Shown piece by piece: positions 1 to 9,694 of a stretch of 64,000 bases of DNA. Source of the DNA: Streptomyces kanamyceticus. Its GTDB lineage: Bacteria > Actinomycetota > Actinomycetes > Streptomycetales > Streptomycetaceae. The stretch lies in contig NZ_CP023699.1 of the NCBI RefSeq assembly GCF_008704495.1, positions 8,618,001 to 8,682,000 on the forward strand, given 5' to 3'. Every line of letters begins with the position of its first letter. The first letter of the stretch is position 1. The position numbers and the translations under genes are program-made. Under the pieces are notes generated by a model. That model was given only the letters and a program-made list of their open reading frames with translations, was not told the origin of the DNA and made no database searches.

Positions 1-1694
1 AAGTTGGGATCGTCGAAGAGGCGGGTCGCTTCCACGAAGTCGATGATGTCGAACGATGCCTTGCCGATCTCGGGGCACAGCCGGGTGCCGCGGCCGATGG
101 TCTGCTTGAACTCGGGCATCGACGCGATGCGCCGGAACAGCACGATGTTGCGGACCGCCGGCAGGTCAATGCCGGTGTTCAGCAGTTTCGACGTCACAGC
201 GATCACGGGCTCGTCGGAGTCGTCTTTGCGGAACTCGTCGAGGTGCGCCATACCGACGTCGCGGTCGGCGTCGGTGATGCGGACCACGTAGTCGCGGTGC
301 CTGTTCACCTCCTGGGACGCGGCGTTGTAGAGCGCGTTGCGCATGCGTCCTGCATGGTTGTTGTTCTCGCAGAACACGATCGTCTTGCCGTGTTTGCCGT
401 CCTCGGCGGTGGACCGCAGATAGTCGATAACGTACTGGGCCGCGGCCTCGGTGCGCTCAAGGATGACCATCACGCGTTCGTAGTCCTTGGGGCCGTACAC
501 ACCCTCGGGGATCTCGTTGTCGTACTTGTCGCGCTGGCCGGGATCCGGTGCGTAACCCTCGACGTCCACGTTGAGGCGTACCCTGCGCACCCGGTAGGGG
601 GCCAGGAATCCGTCGCCGATGCCGTCCGCCAAGGAATACGTGTAGACCGGGTCGCCGAAGTAGTCGACCGAGTCCGCGTCCTTGCGGCTGATGGGTGTCG
701 CGGTCAGCCCGATCTGTGTGGCCGGGGAGAAGTGTTCGAGGATTCGGCGCCACTGCGAGTCGTCGCGTGCGCTGCCCCGATGGCATTCGTCCACGATGAC
801 AAGGTCGAAGTAGTCGCGCTCGTAGCGCTCGTACAAGGGTTTGCCCTCGACCTGATCCCGCTGTTCCAGGGACTGGTACAGCGCGAAGTAGACCTTGCGG
901 CCTTTCACGACCTTGCCGCCGCCGAGCTTGGTCACGTCGTCGACGCCGAACGCCTTGAGGAAGTACTCGTCCTTCGGGTTGTCGACCAGCATGTTGCGGT
1001 CGGACAGGTAGAGCACTCTGGGTTTGCGGCCGGGGGTCCACTGTGAGTTGTACAGCTTGGCGACGGTCTGCAGGGCGACCATCGTCTTGCCCGTACCGGT
1101 GGCGAGGACGAGCAGAATGCGCTCCTGGCCTTGGGCGATGGCTGCCAGCGTGCGGTTGACCGCGATCCGCTGGTAGTAGCGGGGCCGCTTGATGGTGTTG
1201 TCCGAGTTCCGCAACGAGTGGTTGTTCGGCGTGGTGAGGAGTTCACGACCGAGGGCGGAATCGGCCTGCTCCGCGTCGAGAAAACGAGACCAGAGTTCCT
1301 CTGGGGTGGGGAACCGGTCGATCTCCCGGATGGAAGGGGAGGTGCCGCGCAGGTCCAGCTCGATGATCTCCCGGCCGTTCGTCGCATAGGCGAAGGGGAG
1401 GCGGAGCTTCTTCGCGTAGCGCCGGACCTGCTCCACCCCGTCCTGGGCGTCGATGCGATACCGCTTCGCCTCGATGACTCCGATGGGCAGATCCGGCGTG
1501 TACTCCAGTACATAGTCGGCGACGAGCGGGTCGTCCCGCATGTGGCGCTTCGGGGTGGGCGTCAGGCGACCGCCGTTGATCTGGAACTGGGGGCGGATCT
1601 GATCAGTCGTCCACCCGGACCGGTCGAGGGCCGGAAGGATATAGGTCCGGCAGGTCTCATCTTCGTTCATCCCATACGCGTCATCGGTCGCCAT
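1..1694 (-). CDS. hsdR: Type I restriction enzyme R subunit (HsdR, EcoEI-like), C terminus beyond the window
   Basis: This is the ATP-dependent translocase/nuclease subunit of a type I restriction-modification system. About 564 codons are visible and the C terminus lies off the left edge; EcoEI-type HsdR proteins are usually 750-800 residues. The N-terminal nuclease looks intact, with D60 and the E75-A-K77 motif in the context GVIEAKR. The SF2 motor follows: Walker A ATGTGKT (198-204), DECH (302-305), TATP (331-334) and a motif VI of the form QTIGRGTRL near the edge. The ATG at 1694 gives MATDDAYGM; a second in-frame ATG at 1670 is equally possible, as neither has a clear ribosome binding site. 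HsdM and HsdS are not to its right, so they would have to lie left of the window. The gene follows the pPIWI-RE module on the same strand after a 554-base gap. Confidence 0.9.
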   Translation of the reverse strand, partial: MATDDAYGMNEDETCRTYILPALDRSGWTTDQIRPQFQINGGRLTPTPKRHMRDDPLVADYVLEYTPDLPIGVIEAKRYRIDAQDGVEQVRRYAKKLRLPFAYATNGREIIELDLRGTSPSIREIDRFPTPEELWSRFLDAEQADSALGRELLTTPNNHSLRNSDNTIKRPRYYQRIAVNRTLAAIAQGQERILLVLATGTGKTMVALQTVAKLYNSQWTPGRKPRVLYLSDRNMLVDNPKDEYFLKAFGVDDVTKLGGGKVVKGRKVYFALYQSLEQRDQVEGKPLYERYERDYFDLVIVDECHRGSARDDSQWRRILEHFSPATQIGLTATPISRKDADSVDYFGDPVYTYSLADGIGDGFLAPYRVRRVRLNVDVEGYAPDPGQRDKYDNEIPEGVYGPKDYERVMVILERTEAAAQYVIDYLRSTAEDGKHGKTIVFCENNNHAGRMRNALYNAASQEVNRHRDYVVRITDADRDVGMAHLDEFRKDDSDEPVIAVTSKLLNTGIDLPAVRNIVLFRRIASMPEFKQTIGRGTRLCPEIGKASFDIIDFVEATRLFDDPN

Positions 1695-2125
1695 GTACTC
1701 AGGTGTACTGCATGGGTCTGACATACGCGGGCTGACCAGGAAACCGGGACCGGGACGTGACGAAGGCATTGGCCGTCTCCGCGGACAGCAGGGTGACCGG
1801 TGCCTTCGTCCGGCCTCGGCTGCCATACGGGGACAAGACGTTCCCACCGTGCTGTCAACGGCCACTTGATCGTCCCCGCTTGCGGGTTTGCAGTGGGCAG
1901 GTCACGATCGCCGCCACGCATGACTTGGCGTAGTCGGGTTGGCCGCAGGTTCGAGGCCCCGGCGGGGCACTCGGAACATGCGAACAGCGGACAGTGCGGC
2001 GTGGGGTCGGTGTGTTGGTGGTTCAGACCGTGGTGCGGCTCAAGTGAGAAGCGTCGGGTGGAGGTGTGGGCGTGGCTCGTGCCAGTCGGTCTGGGGCTGT
2101 GGTGGTGAAGATCCAATCTCCTGGT

Positions 2126-2185
2126 GCCCCTTCCTGCCGGTGACCGACGGGCGATCGGCTTGGTGGTTCCGGCGAGGGAAGGGGC
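2126..2185 (-). terminator. Imperfect hairpin downstream of the pPIWI-RE gene
   Basis: The arms GCCCCTTCC (2126-2134) and GGAAGGGGC (2177-2185) are perfect complements. A second inner pair, GCCGG (2136-2140) with CCGGC (2169-2173), extends the stem. It lies about 65 bases past the pPIWI-RE stop and 430 bases before the hsdR start, so it may end the pPIWI-RE transcript. There is no U-tract. The rest of the 1695-2248 gap has only GC-driven open frames and no recognisable gene. Confidence 0.35.
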
Positions 2186-2248
2186 TGTTGAGATGAGCGG
2201 GGGCGGGAGCGCGTAAGGGGTAACGGCACGTGTGACGGCCCTCTGGCG

Positions 2249-4992
2249 CTATGTCTCGGAGGCCGTGATCGGTTCGATCAGGTGGTCGGGGAGGATGTGC
2301 TTGGCGACGGTGTGTGCCAGGTGCAGGACTGTGGGGAGGGCCAGCGGGTCGGAGAAGTGTGAGGCTTCGTAGCGCTGTTGGTGAATGAGCGCGGCCCAGG
2401 CTGCAGGGTCGTCGTCGGGGGCGTGGGCGGCGACGAGGAGTTCGAGGAGTTGGGGGTTCCAGACGTTCTGGCGGGTGTCGTGCTTCTGGCCGTAGGTCTT
2501 GTTGCCGTCGTCGTCCTTGCCGGTGCAGCCCCAGTGGGCCTCGACGCGTGATCCCTGGGGCGAGCCGTTGCCTGCGGTCGCGGGCTTCTTGGCGGTGCTG
2601 AAGAAGTGGCGGGGGCGGCGGGGGTCCGTCCAGAAGTGGGAGCCGACGCCGACGTCGCCGTCTTCTGCGCCTTCGGTGTAGCTGTAGTGCTGGGCGGTTT
2701 CGTCGCGGAGGTTGGTGCGCAGTCGGATGTGGCGTAGGCCCTTGCGGCGCTCGGGTGGGATGGGGTGTGCGGCGTCGAAAGCGAGGATGTCGGGTTGCAG
2801 GAGCCCATTGGTGAGGGCGGGGCAGCTTGAGCGCAGGTTCTGGGCCAGGCTCACCAGCGCGATGTCCGAGCCGTCGCAGATCTCCTCGACGACCTGCCCG
2901 AAGAACTCCCTGATCCGCTGGTCGGGTAGCCATCGTTCGCAGTCGATATCGGACAGCGTGAGCAGGCCCTGGTGGAAGGGGAGCCAGGTGTCGGTGTGAG
3001 GCATCCGGATGCGGGCGAAGGGCTCGTCGGGCGTGTGGGCGACAGCGAGGGGGAGCAGGGCGTTCACGCTCTTGTTGCGGCGTAGGACCCACAGGCCGAC
3101 GGTGGTGACGTCGCGGAGCGGGTTCGCCGTCGTGCCGGGCTTCTCGGGGTGAGTGAGCAGCCCGGTCTGGCGGGCTAGGAGGTCCATGACGGACTTGCCG
3201 ATGCGCTGGCCGCGGGTGGCCGCGGTTTCCTTGCCCGTGTCGGTGTTGGCCGATTTCGGCGGGGTGATGTTCTGCACGAGGATGCCGAGGGAGGCGGCCG
3301 CCGCTTTGACCGCCTCTTTGGGGTCGTGCTCGGGGGTGGGATAGGCGCCGGCGTCGGCCATCTCGATGATGGCGAAGCGCGGGAGGCCGGTCAGTTCCGG
3401 GGACTGGAGGCGCGCGATGGTCTGGGCGCGGCGTTCGGCGGCCGCCTTGCGGGCACGGTCCTTGGGGTTCTTGATGGTGTAGTCGACGGGGAGTCGATCG
3501 GCGAGCTCGCCCACCGGCTGGGTGCGGATGATGACGTCGAGGTGGGGGGTGCGCAGCGTGTAGGTGTGAGGGGCGGGCGCGTTGCGGCCTGGGGAGTGGG
3601 TGCTGGCTGTCCGAGGGCTTTGTGGAGGGTTGCGAGCACCTCGTCCCGCATGGTGATGGTGTCGGCCAGAACATCCACCACGATGCTGCGGCCTGTTGCC
3701 TGAGCGAGTGCCGCGAGGTCGATGTTCAGCAGTTGATCGGCTGGCGGGCGGGGACGTACGGGGACGGGGAGGCGGTGCAGGGGCTCCTCGGGCGTGGCCA
3801 TGCGGGAGAGAGCGGCTTGCAACTGGCGGAAGATCTGCCATCGGTCGCGGGCTGATGCTCCGGTGCCCACGGAGTGCTTGGCGTACTGGCCAAGACCGTC
3901 ACGGAAGACCACTCCGGAGACGAGGACGTCCTCAGCGGGCCGGAGGAACTGCTGAGGATCGGCGGCCAGTTCGGGGGCGGAGGGCAGGTAGCGCTGTGAG
4001 GTGCAGCGGGCCAGCGTCGCGGCCAAGACATCGTCCCAGACCATCTTGCCCTCACGCTTGCCCGGCGGGCCCGGCTGCCAGCGAAGGGAGGCCCTGCCGA
4101 ACGGGCTGGTGTCGTTGGACCAGGGGGACGGGGTGAAGAGGTAGGCGGTGATGGCGCGTTGTCCGTCCCAGACGTTGCTGCGAGCCCAGCGCCTGATCCC
4201 TACCCTGGCGTGCAGCAGACTCTCGGGGGACTGACCCAGAGCGTGGTTCTGGGCGGTGAGCCTCAACGTGTACGACCAGGGATAGACCGTCCCGCCGTCG
4301 CTCACGTACGTCTGCGGCGGCCAGGAGATGAGCTCGGCGCCCTCGTCGCAGGCGACACGCCGCCATCGGGAAGTGCCGTACCGCCAGGGGAGGTGCGGCC
4401 CGTCTTCCGCATCGCGCTTCCAGCCGACGTGTTCTACCTGCCAGTTGGATGAGACGAGGTGCGCGGCCACGAGGTGCGGCAGCACGCGGTACTCCTCGCC
4501 CTGGAGGGCCTGGTTGGGCTTGACGGTGAGGCGGCGGACCTCGCTGCGCAGGTCGTCGGCATCGAAGTCGGCGAGGACTGCGGCGAGTTCACCCATGTCC
4601 ACGGGCTCGGGGCGGCCGCGCAGGCGGGCTTTCTTGTTCCGCTCTTCGGCCGCCACGACCAGTCCGCTGCGCACCAGCTCGACGATGAGCTCCTTGTCGG
4701 GCCTCGGCGCGCCGAACTGACGGTTCCACGCCAGCCAGGTCTTACCGGGCTTCCCTGAGCTGTCGGTGACCAGCCCATCGGGGAGGAGCCCGGCGATGCC
4801 GTGGGACACGGCCCACAGCGGGATCCCGTGCAGCTGCTCCTCCCCGTCGGCGTCGTAGCGGCGGAAGACGTGTGAGCGCAGCTGGCGGGCCAGGCGCTGA
4901 GGAAACTCGAATCTCTCGTAGGAGCCCAGAGGCTCATCCAGGCAGGCGCGCAGGATGAGGGACATGCGCTGCAGTCGGTCATACGTCGCCAC
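2249..4992 (-). pseudogene. pPIWI-RE protein (Argonaute/PIWI-like defence protein), split by an apparent one-base frameshift
   Basis: This is a prokaryotic PIWI relative of the pPIWI-RE type, thought to act in defence against invading nucleic acid with the helicase and nuclease encoded just upstream. The N-terminal part starts at GTG 4992 (GGAG 8 bases upstream) and reads to ALGQPAPTPQ. The C-terminal part resumes in another frame at HTYTLRTPHLDV and stops at 2249. The switch lies between about 3620 and 3570. One extra C in the minus-strand run CGCCCGCCCCT restores a single frame of about 914 codons, near full family length. C-terminal signatures include AIIEMAD, a DPKEA segment followed by VQNITPP, GLWVLRRNKSVNALLP, LVSLAQNLRS, GLRHIRLRTN and a final LALPTVLHLAHTVAKHILP. 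The start overlaps the helicase stop by 14 bases. Either a real inactivating indel or a homopolymer sequencing error; no convincing slippery site was seen. Confidence 0.8.
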
Positions 4993-7900
4993 GGTACTTC
5001 TCCAGGAGGTTGTGCAGGCCGTGCATCAAGGGCAGATAGAGGGGACGTGCGATGTCCGCGTGCGGTCCGGACATCGCCTCCTCCAGGGCGCGGTACATGC
5101 CCAGGAGGATGCTGTCGTCGCTGTGTGGCGCGAAGGCGCCGTCGCAGAAGTAGATGCGGGCGCGTGCCGCGCCGCGCAGCATGCGGCCCGCGATCTGGTT
5201 GAGCGGGGGGATGCCCGTCCAGTCCAGGCCCCTCCGCTCCAGCGAACCGGGCAGGGTGTCGGTGTAGCGCAGGGACTGTTCGAGGCGGGCGATCCACAGG
5301 CGGTGTGCGTAGTTCTGGAACGCCTTGGCCCGTTCGCCCAAGGGAGCACTGGCTGGCCCGGCCGCGGGAAGTCCAGCGCGGATCTGTTCGATGCCCCACC
5401 GGTTCATGAACTCGATGTCGTAGCTGAGGTCCTCGGGGTGCAGGTGCGGGCGTACCAAATACAGGGCTGCGCCGAGGGCGGCCACGTGGTCGTCGTTGAG
5501 GATGTTGTGGCCCCGCTCGATGGCGAGCATCGGCGTGATGAGGATCCAGACGTCCTCGTGGGAGGCGAGCGTGGAGACCCGGCTACGAGCGAGTGCGCCC
5601 TGCCAGTGATGGGTACCGCGTTCGTCGTCGGGCACCATGTGCATGATCTGCCCCGCCCATTCGGGGCGCAGTTCGACCAGCTTGCGGTGTACTGCCTTGG
5701 CCTCCTGATAGTTGCCCACCAGGAGCATGAGCCGCTGACGTCCTGGTTCAAGCTCGCCGCGGATGGCCTCCAGCGAACTGGGGCGAGCACCGCGCAGGCT
5801 CACCTGCGCGGTGCACAGGTCGGCGACGAGGTCGGTGAGCGCGGCGGTGCGCTCTTCTCCCTGTTTGCCGGAGACGGTGCGGTCGTAGGGCTGCCCGTCG
5901 GGTCCGGTGCCCCGGGAGGGGAGGTACTCGCAGGTGATGCGTTCGGTTACGGGGACGGATTCTGCGGCGCGTGAGGTGAGGATGCCGGTGACGGGGGCCT
6001 GGACGTCGTAGCGGGGGGAGTTGCCCGCCCAACTGGTCGCGGACAGAAGCAGAACCCCCGGGCCGACCGGCTCATCGGCGCCATTGTTGGCGGCGGAAGT
6101 GAACAGACGGGGCAGGTCGAGCAGCAGTGACCGACCGATACCCGAGCAGCGGAAGAAGCTGATGGTGCCCAGACGGTCCGCAGGGGCGTCCTCGTCCTCA
6201 CGGTACTGAAAGCCCAGCATGTTGCCCATAGGGCTCTCGGGCACCAGAGGCAGATACTCCGCTGGCGGACGGTGCACCAGACTGGAGGACATCCCCTCCG
6301 CGCCGGTCTCCGCCTCAACTTCCCAGCTGTAGCGGGTCAGATGGTCCAGCTGCCGCGTCAGCAGAGCGACGGTCATGACCACCTGGAAACGGATGGCGAG
6401 ACGTTTGCGGGCCGCGGTCGAGCCGACGACGATGTCGGGGTCATCTTCCAGCCAGTAGGCCAGTTCCCGTGTGGCCCGGACCGTGTCGTCGTATCCCCGG
6501 GCCGCGAAGCCTCGCAGCGCGCCGACACGTTTGTCCTTGCCGCGGTAGCGGCCTGCGGGATCGAAGAGCCAGGTCTTCAGCGTCGTCCACCAGCGCTGAT
6601 AGACGTCCTCGTCCTTGCACCACCGCTTGCGCTCGACGTTGGCATCCGCGTCCGGCGGCGGGCGCAGCGAGATCTCGTGAGCGAGCTGCGCGGCAAGTCG
6701 CCACTCGTTGAAGTACTCGGTGCGAAGCCACTCACGTACATGATGATGCTCGCCGAGAAGGGCCCGCAGCCGAGCCACGAGCATGCCGGCCGAGTTGACC
6801 GCGAGAGACCACTGCCGGACGGTCGAACTCGTCGTCAGATGCTGACAGTGCGTGGAGCGGGTGTGCTGCTCGAACAAGGGGCGGACCTCGTCCACATAGG
6901 CGTCCTTGCCTGGCCCCGCCAGCGTCTGAGACGGGCTGAAGGCACGGTCCAGCTGAATCTGCACATTGTCCGCCTCGTCGAAGGCGATGACGTCGCTGCG
7001 CTCCCAGGCCAGCTCCAGGTACCGCATGTCCCGGTCCATCAGCTGAGCTGGAACGCGGCAGTGCACCAGGCCCGGCGCCGTGGCAACCCAGATGGGCGCG
7101 TCCACCAAAGCGCGCGCCGCCTCATGACGCCCACAGCTGAAGAACATCGGGCACGCGCAGAGCTCCGCGTACGCCTGCGCTTGCTTGCCCTCGGCCGCAC
7201 CGTCCGGGGACTCGGCAACCCGCTGCAGCTTCCGAGAACACGGCGCGTCCCCGAGGGGGAAGGGGGTGGTGAGGTCTGGCATCGCGCCCTGCACCGTGCA
7301 TGCGGTGGACACCCAGCGCAGCCGCTCGTCCCGCAGCAACTGCACCCCTCGCGTCCTTGGATTCGGCGGACGGTGCAGCTTTCGCAGATGCTGGCCACGA
7401 GTGGAAGCTCCCAGGATCGGAGCCGCGGCTTCGGGTACGTACCGGTTCAGGTCACCGACCATGTTGAGCACGGCGATCACATCGCCCAGGACCAGCGTCA
7501 TGGTGTGTCCGTGCTGGGCGGCCCACACCGCGAGCACCGTCAGGACGCTCGTTTTGCCCACTGCCGGCATGCCTGCGAGGTGCACGAGCTCCTTGATCTG
7601 CAATCGCTGTGCCCGGCGCAGACCGTGTGGGCCGCGCAGATGCAGCTGGAGGTCGCGGATGCGTCCGTACCAGTTGCAGGGCTTGCGGCCCTGTTTGAGA
7701 TTGAGGGCGTCCATGTCCTTGGCGGTGGCCAGTAGGGCGGGCCAGTCGGGCCGCATGCGGCGCCGCTGCCGCGGCGTGTGCTGCAGCCCAGGGGAGGGGA
7801 TGATCGATTCCGGTAGCCGCACTCTGTGGGTAGTGCCACCCGCGGTGAACGTGTACGCGACGTCCGCAGCCGCCAGTGTCGCCTGCTTCGTCTTGTGTGC

Positions 7901-8320
7901 GGGAATCCCTGCGAGGGCCTTGGCGTAGAGGGAATGCCGCTCCCGGCACAGGGACAGCTCACGCATGACCGGCGGTTCGGCGGGTTCCTTCACCTCGAAG
8001 AGCCGCAGATGCTCAGGGAACTCCGCGTACGTGGCGAGCCGCTCCTGCCAGTCCTCTTCCTTCTTCGACGAACTGAGGAGCCAGCGCACCGATCCGTTCG
8101 TCTCGGGCGTATCGCCGCTGTGCGGACGAAAGTCGAATCCCCGCAGCAGCGCCCAGCCGTCGCGGGCGGCTGCCTGCGGTTCCCAGACGGACAGCGCATA
8201 AAGCGCGAACTCCATCTCCAGGGCCTCGCGAAGTTCCTGTTTGGCCACCCCGGCCTGAGCGCTCGCCTCCTTGAGCAGCTTCGCCGCATCCTGCTGCCAG
8301 GCTCTACGGTCACGGACCAC
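4979..8320 (-). CDS. DinG/XPD-type helicase of the pPIWI-RE module (pPIWI_RE_Z-like)
   Basis: This 1113-residue superfamily 2 helicase is the usual partner of pPIWI-RE. Walker A is GMPAVGKT (250-257) and Walker B is DEAD (448-451). Between them, cysteines 341, 361, 388, 390 and 396 (the last three in LCACPMFFSC) could ligate an iron-sulfur cluster as in DinG/XPD enzymes. C-terminal helicase motifs are LLLSATSWAG and NQIAGRMLRG. The 230 residues before Walker A form an extra N-terminal region. The GTG at 8320 has GAGGTGA just upstream and overlaps the end of the nuclease gene by 11 bases; its own end overlaps the pPIWI-RE start. The three genes therefore look like one translationally coupled transcript. 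The frame is intact. Function in defence is inferred from family and context. Confidence 0.85.
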   Translation of the reverse strand: MVRDRRAWQQDAAKLLKEASAQAGVAKQELREALEMEFALYALSVWEPQAAARDGWALLRGFDFRPHSGDTPETNGSVRWLLSSSKKEEDWQERLATYAEFPEHLRLFEVKEPAEPPVMRELSLCRERHSLYAKALAGIPAHKTKQATLAAADVAYTFTAGGTTHRVRLPESIIPSPGLQHTPRQRRRMRPDWPALLATAKDMDALNLKQGRKPCNWYGRIRDLQLHLRGPHGLRRAQRLQIKELVHLAGMPAVGKTSVLTVLAVWAAQHGHTMTLVLGDVIAVLNMVGDLNRYVPEAAAPILGASTRGQHLRKLHRPPNPRTRGVQLLRDERLRWVSTACTVQGAMPDLTTPFPLGDAPCSRKLQRVAESPDGAAEGKQAQAYAELCACPMFFSCGRHEAARALVDAPIWVATAPGLVHCRVPAQLMDRDMRYLELAWERSDVIAFDEADNVQIQLDRAFSPSQTLAGPGKDAYVDEVRPLFEQHTRSTHCQHLTTSSTVRQWSLAVNSAGMLVARLRALLGEHHHVREWLRTEYFNEWRLAAQLAHEISLRPPPDADANVERKRWCKDEDVYQRWWTTLKTWLFDPAGRYRGKDKRVGALRGFAARGYDDTVRATRELAYWLEDDPDIVVGSTAARKRLAIRFQVVMTVALLTRQLDHLTRYSWEVEAETGAEGMSSSLVHRPPAEYLPLVPESPMGNMLGFQYREDEDAPADRLGTISFFRCSGIGRSLLLDLPRLFTSAANNGADEPVGPGVLLLSATSWAGNSPRYDVQAPVTGILTSRAAESVPVTERITCEYLPSRGTGPDGQPYDRTVSGKQGEERTAALTDLVADLCTAQVSLRGARPSSLEAIRGELEPGRQRLMLLVGNYQEAKAVHRKLVELRPEWAGQIMHMVPDDERGTHHWQGALARSRVSTLASHEDVWILITPMLAIERGHNILNDDHVAALGAALYLVRPHLHPEDLSYDIEFMNRWGIEQIRAGLPAAGPASAPLGERAKAFQNYAHRLWIARLEQSLRYTDTLPGSLERRGLDWTGIPPLNQIAGRMLRGAARARIYFCDGAFAPHSDDSILLGMYRALEEAMSGPHADIARPLYLPLMHGLHNLLEKYRGDV

Positions 8321-9479
8321 AGGTCACCTCGCCTCGTACGCCCTCATCCGGGCACCGGCTGATCAGCTCATCGATCGTCACGGCCTGCAGCTGCGGCTGC
8401 GTGCTCAGCGCCGAGCTGTGCCGTCCCAGAATCCGCAGGTACCTGTCCTTGCCGCGGGTGCGGTCCGTCGGCACGGCGATGTAGCCCTGGGAGTAGGCGT
8501 AGGGATGGGCGCCCGTCCACTCCGGGAACCGCTTGATCGAGCGGGCCAGCAGATAGGGGTTGCGCCAGTCCTTGACATCGACACCGATCGCGAAGCCCGA
8601 TGGCCAGATTGCTACTACGTCGAGTGCGTCAAGCCCCGGATACAGCACCACGCGGGCCCCGAGGCGAGCCAGTGCCTCGGCCAGCTCCAGCTCGGGCAGA
8701 CCCGGCAGTGCGATGTACCGCACCAGCTCGGCCCTGAGCCGGAATGCCCCCTGCGCCGACCGGAACTCGGGATCGTCCGCGAATCGGCCTTGCGCGCATC
8801 GCCAGCTCGGGCACTTCCACGATGCGTCGCGTTCTGCGGTCATCCATTGCCGACAGCCGCGGCAGACCGCGATCTGCCCGTCGACCATCCCTTCGCTCGG
8901 CACGGGCTCGTAGGACTCATCGATCCACTCGGCCCACGGCGCCGCATCCAGAAACCGATTCTTGAGCCGGATCAACTCGGCGGGCGACAGCAGAGTGTTG
9001 CGCGTCAGCTCCAGCCGCCAGTGGGCATACAGCTCGGGACGCCCGAGAGCCTTCGCGACGTCCTTGACCTGACGGACCAGAGCACTCTCGTGCACATCGC
9101 CGACGACATCGGGAGTGGCTCGCACCCACTCCCGGCAGAACTCACTCGGCTCACCGTCGACGAGCAACAACTCGCCGTCAGCCTCCGCGTCCGGATCGAA
9201 CACCAACGGCCAGTCCCGCATCGGCTTGGTAGCACACCACTCCCATACGAGATCCGCGATCCCGGTCGGGAGAGTGGAGCTGTCAGTGCGAGCACACGCG
9301 ACGGCCAACCGGTCAAGACCCAGCTGCAACCGGTCGTCGTAGGGGCGGCGGAGATTCACCTCCCCCTGCCAGCTGGAGAGACCCACCAGGCCGGAGGCCA
9401 CGAGGGTCAGGAGAACTTCGGATTCCCGTTGGGTACTTCCGCGGCCCGTAGTGCCGGGAAGCATATCCAAGATCGACAT
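8310..9479 (-). CDS. Restriction endonuclease-like protein of the pPIWI-RE module (pPIWI_RE_Y-like)
   Basis: First gene of the pPIWI-RE operon, 389 residues from ATG 9479 (MSILDMLPG). A GTG at 9521 would add 14 residues. A four-cysteine zinc ribbon is visible (CRGC, residues 206-209, and CPSWRC, 223-228). The C-terminal third contains a PD-(D/E)XK-like core, with LDALDVVAIW around D287 followed by GVDVKDW carrying D301 and K303, the D-x-K form of the catalytic motif. It would be the nuclease partner of the helicase and the PIWI protein. The last 11 bases overlap the helicase start. The 215 bases between this gene and the T7SS operon contain nothing recognisable, so the promoter of the module presumably lies between 9480 and 9690. 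Confidence 0.75.
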   Translation of the reverse strand: MSILDMLPGTTGRGSTQRESEVLLTLVASGLVGLSSWQGEVNLRRPYDDRLQLGLDRLAVACARTDSSTLPTGIADLVWEWCATKPMRDWPLVFDPDAEADGELLLVDGEPSEFCREWVRATPDVVGDVHESALVRQVKDVAKALGRPELYAHWRLELTRNTLLSPAELIRLKNRFLDAAPWAEWIDESYEPVPSEGMVDGQIAVCRGCRQWMTAERDASWKCPSWRCAQGRFADDPEFRSAQGAFRLRAELVRYIALPGLPELELAEALARLGARVVLYPGLDALDVVAIWPSGFAIGVDVKDWRNPYLLARSIKRFPEWTGAHPYAYSQGYIAVPTDRTRGKDRYLRILGRHSSALSTQPQLQAVTIDELISRCPDEGVRGEVTCGP

Positions 9480-9694
9480 GGCGGGCACGCTAGGGAACAC
9501 GGGATGCCCGCGGCTACGCACAACCGTTTCACCGGCCAGGCGAATTCACTGAGGTGGCCGATCAGTATGTCGAGTGTCTCCGAGGCTCCGTGCGAGTACG
9601 TTCGCATGCCGGGGCACGGCGATCGAGGTTCGAGCCGCGCTCATCATGCTCTTCTGGAACGCAAGCCCGTTGACACTCTGTGGAGCAGGGGGAG

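Noticed and set aside
1936..1965. tRNA-like T-arm sequence GGTTCGAGGCC in the gap before hsdR.
   Set aside because: No matching acceptor, D or anticodon stems around it, and the putative T-stem does not pair.
3560..3630. Programmed ribosomal frameshift as explanation of the pPIWI-RE break.
   Set aside because: No convincing heptameric slippery site or clear downstream structure; known pPIWI-RE genes are single frames. An indel in the C/G-rich stretch is simpler.
2040..3674. Long minus-strand frame of 544 codons overlapping the pPIWI-RE gene.
   Set aside because: The translation is Pro/Arg/His-rich shadow sequence; the family motifs lie in the frames described for pPIWI-RE.
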